Source: Ferranicluibacter quercicola (GTDB lineage Bacteria > Pseudomonadota > Alphaproteobacteria > Rhizobiales > Rhizobiaceae). Taken from it: a stretch of DNA of 64,000 nt. The translations under genes and the position numbers were made by a program. Positions 26,237-34,836 of this stretch are shown piece after piece. Below the pieces are notes generated by a model. That model saw only the letters and a list, made by a program, of their open reading frames with translations, had not been told where the DNA came from and searched no databases. The DNA lies in assembly GCF_021168455.1 (NCBI RefSeq), contig NZ_JAJOZR010000010.1, positions 154,265 to 218,264 on the forward strand, written 5' to 3'. Every line of letters begins with the position of its first letter. The first letter of the stretch is position 1.

Positions 26237-26256
26237 TCCCGATCCTGCCTCTCCGT

Positions 26257-26341
26257 GCCCCATTGGCGGAATTGGTAGACGCGCTCGACTCAAAATCGAG
26301 TTCCGAAAGGAGTGCTGGTTCGACTCCGGCATGGGGCACCA
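26257..26341 (+). tRNA. tRNA-Leu (anticodon CAA)
   Basis: A class II tRNA with a long variable arm. The acceptor stem GCCCCAT (26257-26263) pairs with ATGGGGC (26331-26337), then discriminator A and an encoded CCA (26339-26341). The anticodon stem CTCGA/TCGAG encloses the loop CTCAAAA, so the anticodon is CAA (26291-26293), reading UUG leucine codons. The T-loop GGTTCGACTCC is normal. Confidence 0.95.
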
Positions 26342-26639
26342 CAAAATTCTATGTCATTGAAATTCATTGATTTTTAGAGATTTTCTTCGCGCAGGACTTC
26401 ACGTTCGGGGAATCTCAATCTCGACGTGTTTTGCAACAAGCTTCGACGCCTTGATTCCCATACGTTTTGCGGTCGGCCTTTCTGGTGTAAATTTCGTAAG
26501 GCGGAGTGCTTGGCTGGTGCGCCCGGCACCCAACTCTCCCGCCCTATTCGCTGACGGAACAGTTTCCCGCAACGTTGTCGTTATGGTCCGCTGCGTGCGG
26601 GACGACTGGCATCCGGCTTATAGCGGCTGCAGACACGGA
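26342..26639. other. Gene-poor stretch after tRNA-Leu
   Basis: About 300 bases without a credible gene. The first 60 bases are clearly more AT-rich than the surroundings (for example TCATTGAAATTCATTGATTT). I looked for a second copy of the tRNA 3' end, which would mark an integrated element, and saw none in the window. Confidence 0.5.
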
Positions 26640-26671
26640 AATGCCGTCGCTCCCGGAAGAGCGACGGCATT
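26640..26671 (-). terminator. Hairpin terminator of the small secreted-protein gene
   Basis: A perfect 13-base-pair stem, AATGCCGTCGCTC against GAGCGACGGCATT, with a 6-base loop. It begins 9 bases beyond the stop of the leftward gene at 26680. On the minus strand the stem ends in ATTT followed by a short CCG, so the U-run is weak. Confidence 0.65.
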
Positions 26672-26679
26672 GTATCGTC

Positions 26680-27009
26680 TTATCGGATGATCAAGCGGAA
26701 GACTTCCGGTGCGTAGTAGTAGCCATCGCTGTGGCGACGGTAGCCGCGGCGGGCCTCGCGATAGCCACGATGTCCCCGCCAGTAGCCCCGGCGGCTTTCA
26801 TGGCGCTCGACGCGACGATCGTGCCTGCGCTCGTAACGCTTCTTCCAGCGCGGACGCTCATCACGGTCGCGATACTGCGCCAGTTGCGCATCCGAGGTCA
26901 GTTGAACAGGTGCCGGCACGACGGGCGCGGCAGACGCCGTGGTGAAGCTCGTCAGGCCCAAGACCACCGCAACCGCGGCGGCGCCGAGCATGTGTGTCAT
27001 CTTCGTCAT
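26680..27009 (-). CDS. Small arginine/tyrosine-rich secreted protein
   Basis: A 109-residue protein with a signal peptide (about 1-28, hydrophobic GAAAVAVVLGLTSFTTASA then AP). The mature part is dominated by Arg, His and Tyr in repeats such as RRGYWRGHRGYREARRGYRR. This type of small basic exported protein is common in rhizobia (some are annotated BA14K-like) but the diagnostic BA14K end is not evident, so I leave it unnamed. ATG at 27009 is chosen because GGAAGG ends six bases before it; a nearer ATG at 27015 touches the ribosome site. Confidence 0.75.
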   Translation of the reverse strand: MTKMTHMLGAAAVAVVLGLTSFTTASAAPVVPAPVQLTSDAQLAQYRDRDERPRWKKRYERRHDRRVERHESRRGYWRGHRGYREARRGYRRHSDGYYYAPEVFRLIIR

Positions 27010-27255
27010 AGTCATCCTTCCTAAGTTGTAACTTACCATGAGCCTCGGCGGATGAATGGGGTGTGAACTGACGGTTCAGATAGGGAGTGGGGTTGCGGGC
27101 GTGCTGCGGCGACGACAGACAAGCACGGAAAAAGGAACCACACCACTTGAACGTCGCCCTTGGCCAACGCTCTGGGTCAATGTCTGCAGCCTCTTCCCGG
27201 CCCTTGAACTTCCCGTGCGCGGTCTCACCTTTATCCGACACAACAGGAGGCCGGG

Positions 27256-27444
27256 ATGAGCGAGGTGCGGTATGGGGTGCGGCAGGAGCGGGGCGGGGGG
27301 TGGACGGTGGTCGATGAGGTGACCGGGTTGCCGGCGGCGTCGGATGGGCGGGATTTGAGCGGGCTCGAGCGGGAGGATGCGCGCGATATCGCGGATGTCC
27401 TGAACCGGGACGACCGGTCGCGGCGGCGGAGCGCGTTGGTTTAA
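27256..27444 (+). CDS. Small hypothetical protein (62 aa)
   Basis: A 62-residue polar protein with no membrane segment or known motif: an N-terminal strand-like GVRQERGGGWTVVDEVTG and a C-terminal acidic then basic helix (GLEREDARDIADVLNRDD, then RSRRRSALV). A full Shine-Dalgarno AGGAGG five bases before the ATG argues that it is real. The pattern 'WTVVDEVTG.P' resembles small rhizobial hypothetical proteins that describe a query-like fold, but I cannot name a family. The 246 bases upstream, back to the leftward gene, contain no other gene that I can support. Confidence 0.6.
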   Translation: MSEVRYGVRQERGGGWTVVDEVTGLPAASDGRDLSGLEREDARDIADVLNRDDRSRRRSALV

Positions 27445-27590
27445 GCGGGGCGAGGTGCTGTGGCGTTGCCTGTGGAGGCGAGATCACGTTTTGGCGATGG
27501 GCGCGCGTTCGGCAACTGCGCGATATCGCGATGTGCCGGTATGCGCTAGGTTGCGCCGACGATGCCGAGCACGCGGGTCCTGGAGTGATG

Positions 27591-27821
27591 ATGCAGACGC
27601 CGGATTTCATACCTCGCCAATTGTTGCCGGATCCTGTGGAGGAGAGTGCCAACCGGCTCGCGGAACACGTGGCCGGCGTTCACATGGAAACCGGCGAGTT
27701 CAGCATCATGACGATCACGGTCGAGGATGTCGTGATCGACGGCGTCGATATGGGCGACTACGAGGTCATCGTTCGCCAGGTCAAGGCGCCGGAGTTTCTG
27801 GATCTCGACGCCGAGGAATGA
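27591..27821 (+). CDS. Small acidic hypothetical protein (76 aa)
   Basis: A 76-residue acidic soluble protein: MQTPDFIPRQLLPDPVEES, a helical ANRLAEHVAGVH, then strand-like segments FSIMTITVEDVVIDGVDMGDYEVIVRQVK. Codon use is normal for the window. Of two adjacent ATGs the second is chosen, because GGAG ends five bases before it; an in-frame ATG at 27531 would add 20 residues of unlikely sequence. No family recognised. Confidence 0.55.
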   Translation: MQTPDFIPRQLLPDPVEESANRLAEHVAGVHMETGEFSIMTITVEDVVIDGVDMGDYEVIVRQVKAPEFLDLDAEE

Positions 27822-28289
27822 AGGTCCCGGCCGCGGTTTCGGGATCGTCGGTCGGATTTTCCCATCATGCGATGCCGCGTCGCTCGGGCCGCCGGCCATG
27901 ATCGGGTGCCGCTCGCTTTGCGGGTGCGCGACAGCGGGAGATGCCACGTCTCGTGCATCGCCGCGATGGGTCGCAATCGGGGGGAAGAGGCGCGCGGACG
28001 CTCTACAAACCGCGCGTGGCCAGACAATCGCACGGCAATCCTGAAGGCTTGGTAAAGATTGCAGCGCCGACTGCGGTTCTCGTCGGGGCTTCTTTCAAGT
28101 CGTTCATCTTCAATGACTTTTTCTCTCAAGGTGCCGGGTGTGCCGCATGGTCGCCCGCGACACCGGCCGGCATGTGCCATGTCGAGACATCTGCGGCAGC
28201 TTCTTAACCGGGCTCATGCAGGGCGTTTGCCGGAAAGGCACAGGGCGTGTCATTCTGAACCTCGCACTTACATATCGGGAGACATTTCC
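27822..28289. other. Intergenic stretch without supported gene
   Basis: About 470 bases between two small hypothetical genes. Open frames exist on both strands but have no ribosome site, start in odd places and have arginine-rich shadow-type compositions, so I do not call them. A sequence TTGGTAAAGATTGC at about 28049-28062 and an AT-rich CTTCAATGACTTTTTCTC at about 28108-28125 may hold the promoter of the gene at 28290. Confidence 0.45.
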
Positions 28290-28538
28290 TTGGCGCAGGC
28301 ATCCATGACAGTTTCCCCGGAACGGGGTTCCGAAAAAGGCCCGGAACGCGAGGTCGATATCGTGACGAGCGCAGTCTTTGCGTGGTGTGCCGAAAGGCGG
28401 ATCGGTTTGCGGACGCAGGCCGGCGTCAGCGCCGCAAGCGCTGCCATCGCGCTGTTCGAGCGCGGCTACCGCACACCCGATGCGCTCTTCCATGCGCTTC
28501 ACGGCCTGAGCGGCACGGAGACGGCGCATTACGGTTGA
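28290..28538 (+). CDS. Small hypothetical protein (82 aa)
   Basis: An 82-residue soluble protein, not recognised. After a polar start (MAQASMTVSPERGSEKGPERE) it forms a helical domain: VDIVTSAVFAWCAERRIG and AASAAIALFERGYRTPDAL, ending FHALHGLSGTETAHYG. TTG at 28290 is preferred since GGGAGA ends seven bases before it; ATG at 28305 lacks such a site. The body resembles short rhizobial hypothetical proteins found singly in chromosomes. It ends 131 bases before the acyl-CoA synthetase gene on the same strand. Confidence 0.6.
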   Translation: MAQASMTVSPERGSEKGPEREVDIVTSAVFAWCAERRIGLRTQAGVSAASAAIALFERGYRTPDALFHALHGLSGTETAHYG

Positions 28539-28669
28539 GGCGTGACCGGGATCGCGGGCGTCCTTCTCGACGCTTGCCGTGGCGTGGCGGCTCTTGATTG
28601 ATCTGCCGGCCGGGGCGGTGATAGGGTCGGCGGCTGCCACCTTGTCGGCATCCTCTTCCAAGGCGGTTC

Positions 28670-30355
28670 ATGCTCCCGACGTCGTCCACCTATGAAGCCC
28701 TGATCCGGGATTTTTCCTGGGACATTCCGCATCGTTTCAACATCGGCGTGGCCGTCAGCGATGCCTGGGCGGTCCGGGCGCCGGAGCGGGTCTGTCTGCA
28801 GCACTTCAGCCCCGACGGCGATCACGAGGCGCTGACCTATGGTGCCTTTGCCGCGCGATCCTCCTCGGTTGCCGCCGGGCTTCTGGCGCGCGGGGTTCTC
28901 CCGGGAGAGCGTATCGCCATTCTGCTGCCGCAGGGATTTGCGGCAGCGATCGCGCATGCGGCGATCTACAAGCTGGGCGGCATCGCCCTGCCGCTGGCGC
29001 TGCTCTTCGGCGTCGAGGCTCTGGAGTACAGGCTGCGGGATGCCGGCGCCTGCGTCGTGGTCACCGATCGCTCCGGAGCATCGCGGCTCGCCGACATCAG
29101 GGCGCGGCTGCCGGATCTGCGGCTGGTCGTCTGCACGGATGGGGGCGCGGACGGGGACAGGGGGGCAGACGACACGATCGGGTTCGATGTGCTGGCGGCC
29201 TTTGACGCCAGCGGCTTCGTTGCGGCGGATACCGGGCCGGACGATCCGGCCCTGATGATCTACACCTCCGGCACGACCGGGCCGCCCAAGGGCGCGCTGC
29301 ACGGGCATCGCGTCTTGCTCGGCCATCTCCCCGGCTTCCAGTTTCACCATGCCGGCCTGCCGCAGGCCGGCGATCGCATGTGGACACCGGCCGACTGGGC
29401 CTGGGCGGGCGGGCTCTTGAATGCGCTGCTGCCGTCGCTCATGCTCGGTGTTCCCGTCGTGTCCTCCCCCGCGCAGAAGTTCGATCCGCATATGGCGTTC
29501 CGTATCCTGTCGGAGATGACGGTACGCAACGCCTTCATTCCGCCGACGGCCCTGCGGTTGATGAAGGCGGTGGAGAACCCGAGGGCGCGTTACGCTTTCA
29601 ACCTTCGAACCGTGGGAGCCGCGGGAGAGGCGCTGGGACGCGAGACGTTCGAGCAGGCGTCCAAGGCGCTTGGCGTCGAGATCGCGGAGTTCTACGGGCA
29701 GACGGAGTGCAACATCGTCATTTCCTCCAGTGCCGCCTATGGCGTTCGGAAGGCGGGGTCGATGGGCAAGGCGGCGCCGGGCCATGTGGTCGAGATCATC
29801 GACGAGGACGGGCAGGTTCTGCCGCGGGGCCGGGTGGGGCAGGTCGCCGTACAGCGGCCCGATCCGGTGATGTTTCTCGGCTATTGGGGAAATGCGGCGG
29901 CGACGCAGGCGAAGTTCATCGGCGACTGGATGACGACCGGGGACCAGGCCGTGATGGACGATGACGGCTATATCCACTTTTTCGGGCGCGACGACGATGT
30001 CATCACCTCGTCGGGATTCCGGATCGGACCGAGCGAGGTCGAGGATTGCCTGGTCGGCCATCCCGCCGTTCGCATGGCAGCCGTCATCGGCAAGCCGGAT
30101 CCGGTTCGCACGGAAATCGTGAAAGCCTATGTCGTGCTGGCCGAGGGATATACGGCGTCGGACACGCTGGCGGCCGCGCTGTCCGACTGGGTGAAGACGC
30201 GGCTGTCGATGCACGAATATCCGCGCGAGGTGGCGTTCGTGGATGCGCTGCCGCTGACGACGTCGGGCAAGATCATTCGGCGGCTGCTTCGGGACGCCGA
30301 GGCCCGCGCGGTGTCGACCGGGGCGGCTCCGGCCGTGGAGGAGGGCGCGGCGTAG
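28670..30355 (+). CDS. AMP-dependent acyl-CoA synthetase
   Basis: A 561-residue adenylate-forming ligase that activates a carboxylic acid to its CoA thioester. P-loop YTSGTTGPPKG at 198-208, the AEFYGQTECN motif (about 338-347), TGDQAVMDDDGYIHFFGRDDDV (A5-A7/hinge region, about 423-444) and the catalytic lysine Lys534 in TTSGKIIRRLLR are all intact. The layout (N-terminal DFSWDIPHRFNIG, no extra domains) fits the medium-chain or acetate/propionate-type group of rhizobia rather than long-chain FadD; substrate is uncertain. AAGGCGG precedes the ATG. Confidence 0.9.
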   Translation: MLPTSSTYEALIRDFSWDIPHRFNIGVAVSDAWAVRAPERVCLQHFSPDGDHEALTYGAFAARSSSVAAGLLARGVLPGERIAILLPQGFAAAIAHAAIYKLGGIALPLALLFGVEALEYRLRDAGACVVVTDRSGASRLADIRARLPDLRLVVCTDGGADGDRGADDTIGFDVLAAFDASGFVAADTGPDDPALMIYTSGTTGPPKGALHGHRVLLGHLPGFQFHHAGLPQAGDRMWTPADWAWAGGLLNALLPSLMLGVPVVSSPAQKFDPHMAFRILSEMTVRNAFIPPTALRLMKAVENPRARYAFNLRTVGAAGEALGRETFEQASKALGVEIAEFYGQTECNIVISSSAAYGVRKAGSMGKAAPGHVVEIIDEDGQVLPRGRVGQVAVQRPDPVMFLGYWGNAAATQAKFIGDWMTTGDQAVMDDDGYIHFFGRDDDVITSSGFRIGPSEVEDCLVGHPAVRMAAVIGKPDPVRTEIVKAYVVLAEGYTASDTLAAALSDWVKTRLSMHEYPREVAFVDALPLTTSGKIIRRLLRDAEARAVSTGAAPAVEEGAA

Positions 30356-30386
30356 ACGGCGCTGCGGACAATCGCGTTCGTCCCTC

Positions 30387-31667
30387 CTACCGGAAGCTTT
30401 TCGGCGTCAGCGCGCGCATCTTCTCGCGCAGCAGGCGGGCCATGTTGCGCGTGTTGCGGTAGAGATGGAGCTGGGTCGCGACCTGGCGCACGTCGCGGTC
30501 GCGGTTGGCGCGCAAGCCGATGACCAGCGTTCCCATCTCCTCGCGCTCTTCCCAGAACCGGCTCATGACCGGATGATCGGGCACGGCGCAGCTGTCGGAT
30601 TTCAGGATGTTCGCATCGTCGAGATGCCACTCCGTCAGCTCGCTGAGCAGCAGCTTGCCGGGGGAGTAGCGGGCATAGGTCTCGTCGTAGCCGGTCTTCC
30701 AGGTATAGGCCTCGCCGCCCATCAGGAAGACCACCATCGAGGCGATGGCGACGCCGTCGAGATCGATCGTGTGGATGCGCACGGCGTCGGCTTCGGCAAG
30801 ATTGGTGATCGCTTCGCGGGCGAACGCCGCGCGGTAGCGGTCCATAACGATCGCGGTGCGCTGGCGACCCTTCCAGCCGGAGGCTTCCAGCGCGAGGAAT
30901 TCCTCCATGCGCAGGCGCACCTCTTCGGGCTGGCGGGCCACGGAATGGGTGACGGTGCCGAGGCGCGAGAGGAGGGTCCACTGGCGGCGCAGCTCACGCA
31001 GGTGGGCGGGGCTGATCGCGCGGCGCAGATAGGTTTCGCCATCGAGCAGGCTGTCGAGGATGGGCCGGCTGAACGTGTCGGTGACGGTAAGCGGCAGGTT
31101 GCGGCTGATGGCGACGGCGCGGGCGAGACGGGCCAGCGGTCCCTTGAGGCGGATATCGGGCAGGACCAGGATCTGCGGCAGGCCCGCATCGGGATTGGCC
31201 AGCGCATCGAACAGGTTGTCGAGCGTTTCCGCGGCCTCTTCCGTATCCAGAAGCGGCGTGCCGAGCGGACCGAAGGGATTGGACCAGGCGCGGATGATCG
31301 GCGAGCCGATGGCAAAGCCCGGCCTTTCCACGGAAAACGGCATCAGGAACCGCAGGCGGCTGCGCGTCTCGCTGCGGTCGCGGATAACGGCGAGCCGCAC
31401 CACGCGATCCTCGAGCCGGGGCATGGCCGGGGCCAGGAACCGACCGGAAAAGAAGACGTTCGGCTCGATGGCGCGGTTGGAGAGGAAGTCGAGTTCTTCC
31501 TGCAGGTCGTAGCCGGCGCGGGCAGGGTAGACGCAGAATTCGCGCCCCGGACGCCCGGTCCGCACCAGCGTGTCGGCCGGGATCTGGTCGCTGGCGAGCT
31601 GCCCGCGGCGGGGCAGCTGCGAGGGGCGACTGTTGGCGTCGGTCGGGAACTGGGGCGTGACGCTCAT
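30387..31667 (-). CDS. GNAT/FemAB-like acyltransferase (CelD/BcsL type)
   Basis: A 426-residue soluble protein with two GNAT-like lobes. The second lobe shows the CelD-type pattern: EEFLALEASGWKGRQRTAI (about 263-281), HTIDLDGVAIASMVVFLMGGEAYTWKTGYDETYARYSPGKLLLSELTEW (about 306-354, in pieces). Such proteins are found in exopolysaccharide and cellulose gene sets and are thought to transfer acyl groups to glycans or lipids; the exact reaction is unknown. Its ATG overlaps the stop of the flippase gene by four bases (ATGA), so the two are translationally coupled and probably work on the same surface polymer. Confidence 0.8.
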   Translation of the reverse strand: MSVTPQFPTDANSRPSQLPRRGQLASDQIPADTLVRTGRPGREFCVYPARAGYDLQEELDFLSNRAIEPNVFFSGRFLAPAMPRLEDRVVRLAVIRDRSETRSRLRFLMPFSVERPGFAIGSPIIRAWSNPFGPLGTPLLDTEEAAETLDNLFDALANPDAGLPQILVLPDIRLKGPLARLARAVAISRNLPLTVTDTFSRPILDSLLDGETYLRRAISPAHLRELRRQWTLLSRLGTVTHSVARQPEEVRLRMEEFLALEASGWKGRQRTAIVMDRYRAAFAREAITNLAEADAVRIHTIDLDGVAIASMVVFLMGGEAYTWKTGYDETYARYSPGKLLLSELTEWHLDDANILKSDSCAVPDHPVMSRFWEEREEMGTLVIGLRANRDRDVRQVATQLHLYRNTRNMARLLREKMRALTPKSFR

Positions 31668-33145
31668 GGTCGGCTGGCCTTTGCATCCATCGTTCGTGTC
31701 GTCTTCTGGTCCATAGCGGGAAGGGCGGCTTCCACGGCGTCGGACTGCGGGGCGGCAAAGGCAAAGAGCCGGATGCCGAAGGTGTGGCGCACGGCAAGGT
31801 GCAGCAATGTCGCCTCGACCATCATGGCGCCGGCCGTTGCCATGGCAGCGCCCGTCAGCCCGAAGACGGGGATGAGGGTGACGTTGAGCACGAGATTGGC
31901 GGCAAGGGCCGCGGCGTAGAGTTTGACGCAGAGCGCCTGCTGGCCGCCCATGGTCAGCAGCGCCTCCGCCGGGCCGATCAGCGCCTTGGCCATGATGCCC
32001 GCAAAGAGGATCGCCATCAGCGGGTAGCCGGAGAGGAAGGCGGGCCCGAAGAGGGAGAGAAGGAAACCGCCGGCTGCCAGAACGCAGCCGCCGACGACGA
32101 GCGACGGCCAGAAGCACCATCTCGCGCTTTCGATGGCGATGGCCGACAGCTGCTGCCGATCGGGCTTGCCCATGCCGGATTTCCCCATCGCCGCGGAGAA
32201 ACGCGGCGCGGCGGCGGCCTTGACGGCGAACATCACGAAATGAACGAGCGCCATCGTCTTGGCGGCGGCAAAGTAGATCGCGACGCTTTCGGGATCGAGC
32301 GCGATGCCGACCAGCACGACATCGGAGTTCGTCAGCATGAAGCCGAAGCCTTCGATGAGGAAGATCGGCAGGGCGACGCGCAGCCAGGTGCGGAACTCGA
32401 GCCGCAGCGGGCCGGCGCGATAGCGTTTGCGCAGGCGCCAGGTGAGAATGAAGAACTGCCCGACGCTCGTGACATAGGTGGCCAGCATGGCCGCGATCAT
32501 CGCGGTCTGCGCGGTGGACGGCTGGCCGGCCCGGACGGCGCCGATCATGAAGGCGAGGATGAGCACGGGCCGGACGATGTAGGTGGGGCTGAGGGCCGAG
32601 ACTGCCCAGCTATGCGCCCGCGAGGTGCCGTCCATGACGTCGCCGAGCGCGATCATCGGCAGGGCAAAGATGCCGAGATAAAGCGGCACGAGATAGTAGC
32701 CGTTGACGAGATTTCCGAAGACGAGCAGCCCGCCGATGCCGACTACCGCGAGCACGGTGGCCGACAGAAGGGCGAAAATGCGCACCGTCGCCGTCATGCC
32801 GCGGATTTCGTCCAGTGCGTTGACGGCGTGATATTGCGGCACGAAGCGGATGATGGCGGTGTGGAAGCCGAGGCAGGAGAGGTTGCCGAACAGCACGACC
32901 AGCACCCAGACGAAAACGAAGATGCCGTATTCGAACTCGCCCATCATGCGGGCCATGATGATCTGCGACACGAAGGCGATGCCGGCGCTGACCACGCGGA
33001 TGGCGAAAGCGACGAGCGCCATGCGCTGGGCAAGGTGCTTCGGGTCATCGCTGGTGAGAAGCGGCTCCAGCCGGCGCATATGCGGCAGGAGCCGGTCTTT
33101 GAGACCTGGCGGCAGAATTCGTTCTGCCGTTTGACACGCTGCCAT
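31664..33145 (-). CDS. Polysaccharide flippase (Wzx/MATE-like)
   Basis: A 493-residue membrane protein with about 12 to 14 hydrophobic helices, of the MOP superfamily that moves lipid-linked oligosaccharides across the inner membrane. Features: ALVAFAIRVVSAGIAFVSQIIMARMMG (first two helices, about 43-70), FSAAMGKSG in the middle and a C-terminal set of helices with NLVLNVTLIPVFGLTGAAMAT. ATG 33145 is preferred over GTG 33151; no strong ribosome site decides. Paired with the acetyltransferase-like gene at 30387. No glycosyltransferases are adjacent, so the glycan is unknown. Confidence 0.87.
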   Translation of the reverse strand: MAACQTAERILPPGLKDRLLPHMRRLEPLLTSDDPKHLAQRMALVAFAIRVVSAGIAFVSQIIMARMMGEFEYGIFVFVWVLVVLFGNLSCLGFHTAIIRFVPQYHAVNALDEIRGMTATVRIFALLSATVLAVVGIGGLLVFGNLVNGYYLVPLYLGIFALPMIALGDVMDGTSRAHSWAVSALSPTYIVRPVLILAFMIGAVRAGQPSTAQTAMIAAMLATYVTSVGQFFILTWRLRKRYRAGPLRLEFRTWLRVALPIFLIEGFGFMLTNSDVVLVGIALDPESVAIYFAAAKTMALVHFVMFAVKAAAAPRFSAAMGKSGMGKPDRQQLSAIAIESARWCFWPSLVVGGCVLAAGGFLLSLFGPAFLSGYPLMAILFAGIMAKALIGPAEALLTMGGQQALCVKLYAAALAANLVLNVTLIPVFGLTGAAMATAGAMMVEATLLHLAVRHTFGIRLFAFAAPQSDAVEAALPAMDQKTTRTMDAKASRP

Positions 33146-33245
33146 GAACACGAAACGCTACCCGACCTGTACGCAGTACGACCAGCCGGGATGATGCGAC
33201 ATCGGCGTTAATATTCCGTTGGGACGGACGCTCGAATGGCAGGGA

Positions 33246-33887
33246 TTACGCCCGGCTCAACGCCACGTTGAGGCCGAGGCCGACGAGGATCGTGCCGCCG
33301 ATCTTCTGCATCAGGCGCTCGGCCCGACCCGAGGTGCGCAGCCGCGCCAGAACCGCTTCCGCAAGAAGGACGCAGACGATATCCGCCAGCGAAAACATCA
33401 TGTTGACGATGGTGCCGAGCACGGCGAACTGGACCCAGACCGGGATGGTCGCCGCGGGGTCGACGAACTGCGGCAGGAAGGCGAGGAAGAAGATCGCCGT
33501 CTTCGGGTTCAACACCTCGACCATCATGCTTTCCACGAAGGCGCGGCGGGCGGATTTCTGGGCAGGGCCGGCCATGCCGTTCACGTCGCCGTCGCGGCGT
33601 GGCGGGGTGCGGAAGAGGACGATACCGAGATAGACGAGATAGGCGGCGCCGGCGAGCTTCACGGCCAGATAGGCCGTCGGCACGGCCTCGAAGAGCATCG
33701 ACAGGCCCGCAGCCGCAGCGATCACGTGGACATAGCAGCCGAGATGGATCCCGAGCGTCGCCATCAGGCCCGCGCGCCGGCTGGCCGCGACGGTCCGGGC
33801 GGCGACATAAAGCATGGCCGGGCCGGGCAGGAAGGCGAACAGGCCTGCGGTGACCAGAAAGGGAAGGAAGAGATCCAGCGATGTCAT
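33246..33887 (-). CDS. LysE/RhtB-family amino acid exporter
   Basis: A 213-residue inner-membrane exporter with six predicted helices. The N-terminal FLPGPAMLYVAART motif (about 19-32) is the family hallmark, and NPKTAIFFLAFLPQFVDP (about 127-144) is the second conserved segment. Members export lysine, threonine, homoserine and similar compounds; the substrate cannot be told. It lies 100 bases downstream of the flippase start on the same strand, with its own upstream region. Confidence 0.9.
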   Translation of the reverse strand: MTSLDLFLPFLVTAGLFAFLPGPAMLYVAARTVAASRRAGLMATLGIHLGCYVHVIAAAAGLSMLFEAVPTAYLAVKLAGAAYLVYLGIVLFRTPPRRDGDVNGMAGPAQKSARRAFVESMMVEVLNPKTAIFFLAFLPQFVDPAATIPVWVQFAVLGTIVNMMFSLADIVCVLLAEAVLARLRTSGRAERLMQKIGGTILVGLGLNVALSRA

Positions 33888-33982
33888 GATACGCGCCCTT
33901 GAAAAAGACGATCATGCCGCAGGCGGACACGGGCCGCAAGCTGCTCGCTTCAGGGACTAACGGTGCCCCGCACGTGTCCGGG

Positions 33983-34807
33983 CTAGAGGCCCGTCATCCG
34001 AAAGCCTGCCTGCGCACGTTCGATCCGGCCGAAGCCGTGGAGATGGCCGCCGCCGACGATCCATCCGTGGTCTGCGGCCTGTTCCAGCGTCGCCAGGCGC
34101 GTGGTCGCGCTCTGCGCCGGGTCGAGATCGAAGACGAGGCCGAGCCTTGGATCGGCAAGCTGCAGCTCGGCGATGTGAAGCGCATCGGCGAGAAGCAGGA
34201 GATCGCGGTCGCCGCCCTGCAGGCGGTAGCCCATCTGGCCCGGCGTATGCCCGGGGAGGGCAATGGCCTCGATGCCCTCGAGGATCGGGCCGGGCGACAG
34301 GCTGCGGATTCTCGAGCCGTAGGCCTGTCGCAGTGTGTCCGCGACGACGAAGCCGCCGCGGCGGGCTTCCGGCACGGTCTCGCGCAGGGCCGGATCGCCG
34401 AAGAAGGCCAGATCGACCTGCGGCACGAGGATCTCAGCATTGGGAAAATAGGCGGTGCCGTCATCGTTCAGGAGACCGTAGGCATGGTCGCCGTGAATGT
34501 GCGTGAGCAGGATGCGTGTAAAGCTCTCGGGCGTAAACCCGTTGGCCGCCATCGCAGCGCGGGCGTGGCCGAAGCCCGACCCCCAGGCCGTGCCGGCGCC
34601 GGTGTCGATCAGCATGTCGCCATCCGGGCCGCGAAGCGCGAATGCGTTGACGTCCAGCATCGTGGAGGTCTTGCCCCACCCTTCGACCGCCGCCGCGCAG
34701 GCGGCGGGGCCGTCGAGGTGATGGAGATACTCGGCCTTGGCTTCGAAGAGGCCGTCATTGAACACGAAGATCTCGTAGCGGCCGATCTGCAGGGCTTCGT
34801 CCTTCAT
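33983..34807 (-). CDS. MBL-fold metallo-hydrolase
   Basis: A 274-residue cytosolic zinc hydrolase. The metal motif HIHGDH is at 103-108, with further ligands in LPGHTPGQMGY (about 178-188), the Asp in LLLADALHIAEL and His in GGGHLHGFGR. The DTGAGTAWGSGFG segment and overall plan resemble the MBL group that includes N-acyl-homoserine lactonases and methyl-parathion hydrolase-like enzymes; which activity is present is unknown. It begins 29 bases after the secA stop on the same strand, so it may be transcribed with secA. Confidence 0.85.
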   Translation of the reverse strand: MKDEALQIGRYEIFVFNDGLFEAKAEYLHHLDGPAACAAAVEGWGKTSTMLDVNAFALRGPDGDMLIDTGAGTAWGSGFGHARAAMAANGFTPESFTRILLTHIHGDHAYGLLNDDGTAYFPNAEILVPQVDLAFFGDPALRETVPEARRGGFVVADTLRQAYGSRIRSLSPGPILEGIEAIALPGHTPGQMGYRLQGGDRDLLLLADALHIAELQLADPRLGLVFDLDPAQSATTRLATLEQAADHGWIVGGGHLHGFGRIERAQAGFRMTGL

Positions 34808-34836
34808 GCCGCGAACCCCTGCTCCGGTGTCGTGTC

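Noticed and set aside
26257..26341. attL/attR pair for an integrated element at tRNA-Leu
   Set aside because: No second copy of the tRNA 3' end and no integrase gene was found in the window.
27758..28180. 140-codon minus-strand frame in the small-gene stretch
   Set aside because: Arg/Ser-rich, no ribosome site, overlaps the 76-residue gene in antisense; treated as a shadow.
28529..30214. 561-codon minus-strand frame over the acyl-CoA synthetase
   Set aside because: Shadow; the synthetase has all its core motifs.
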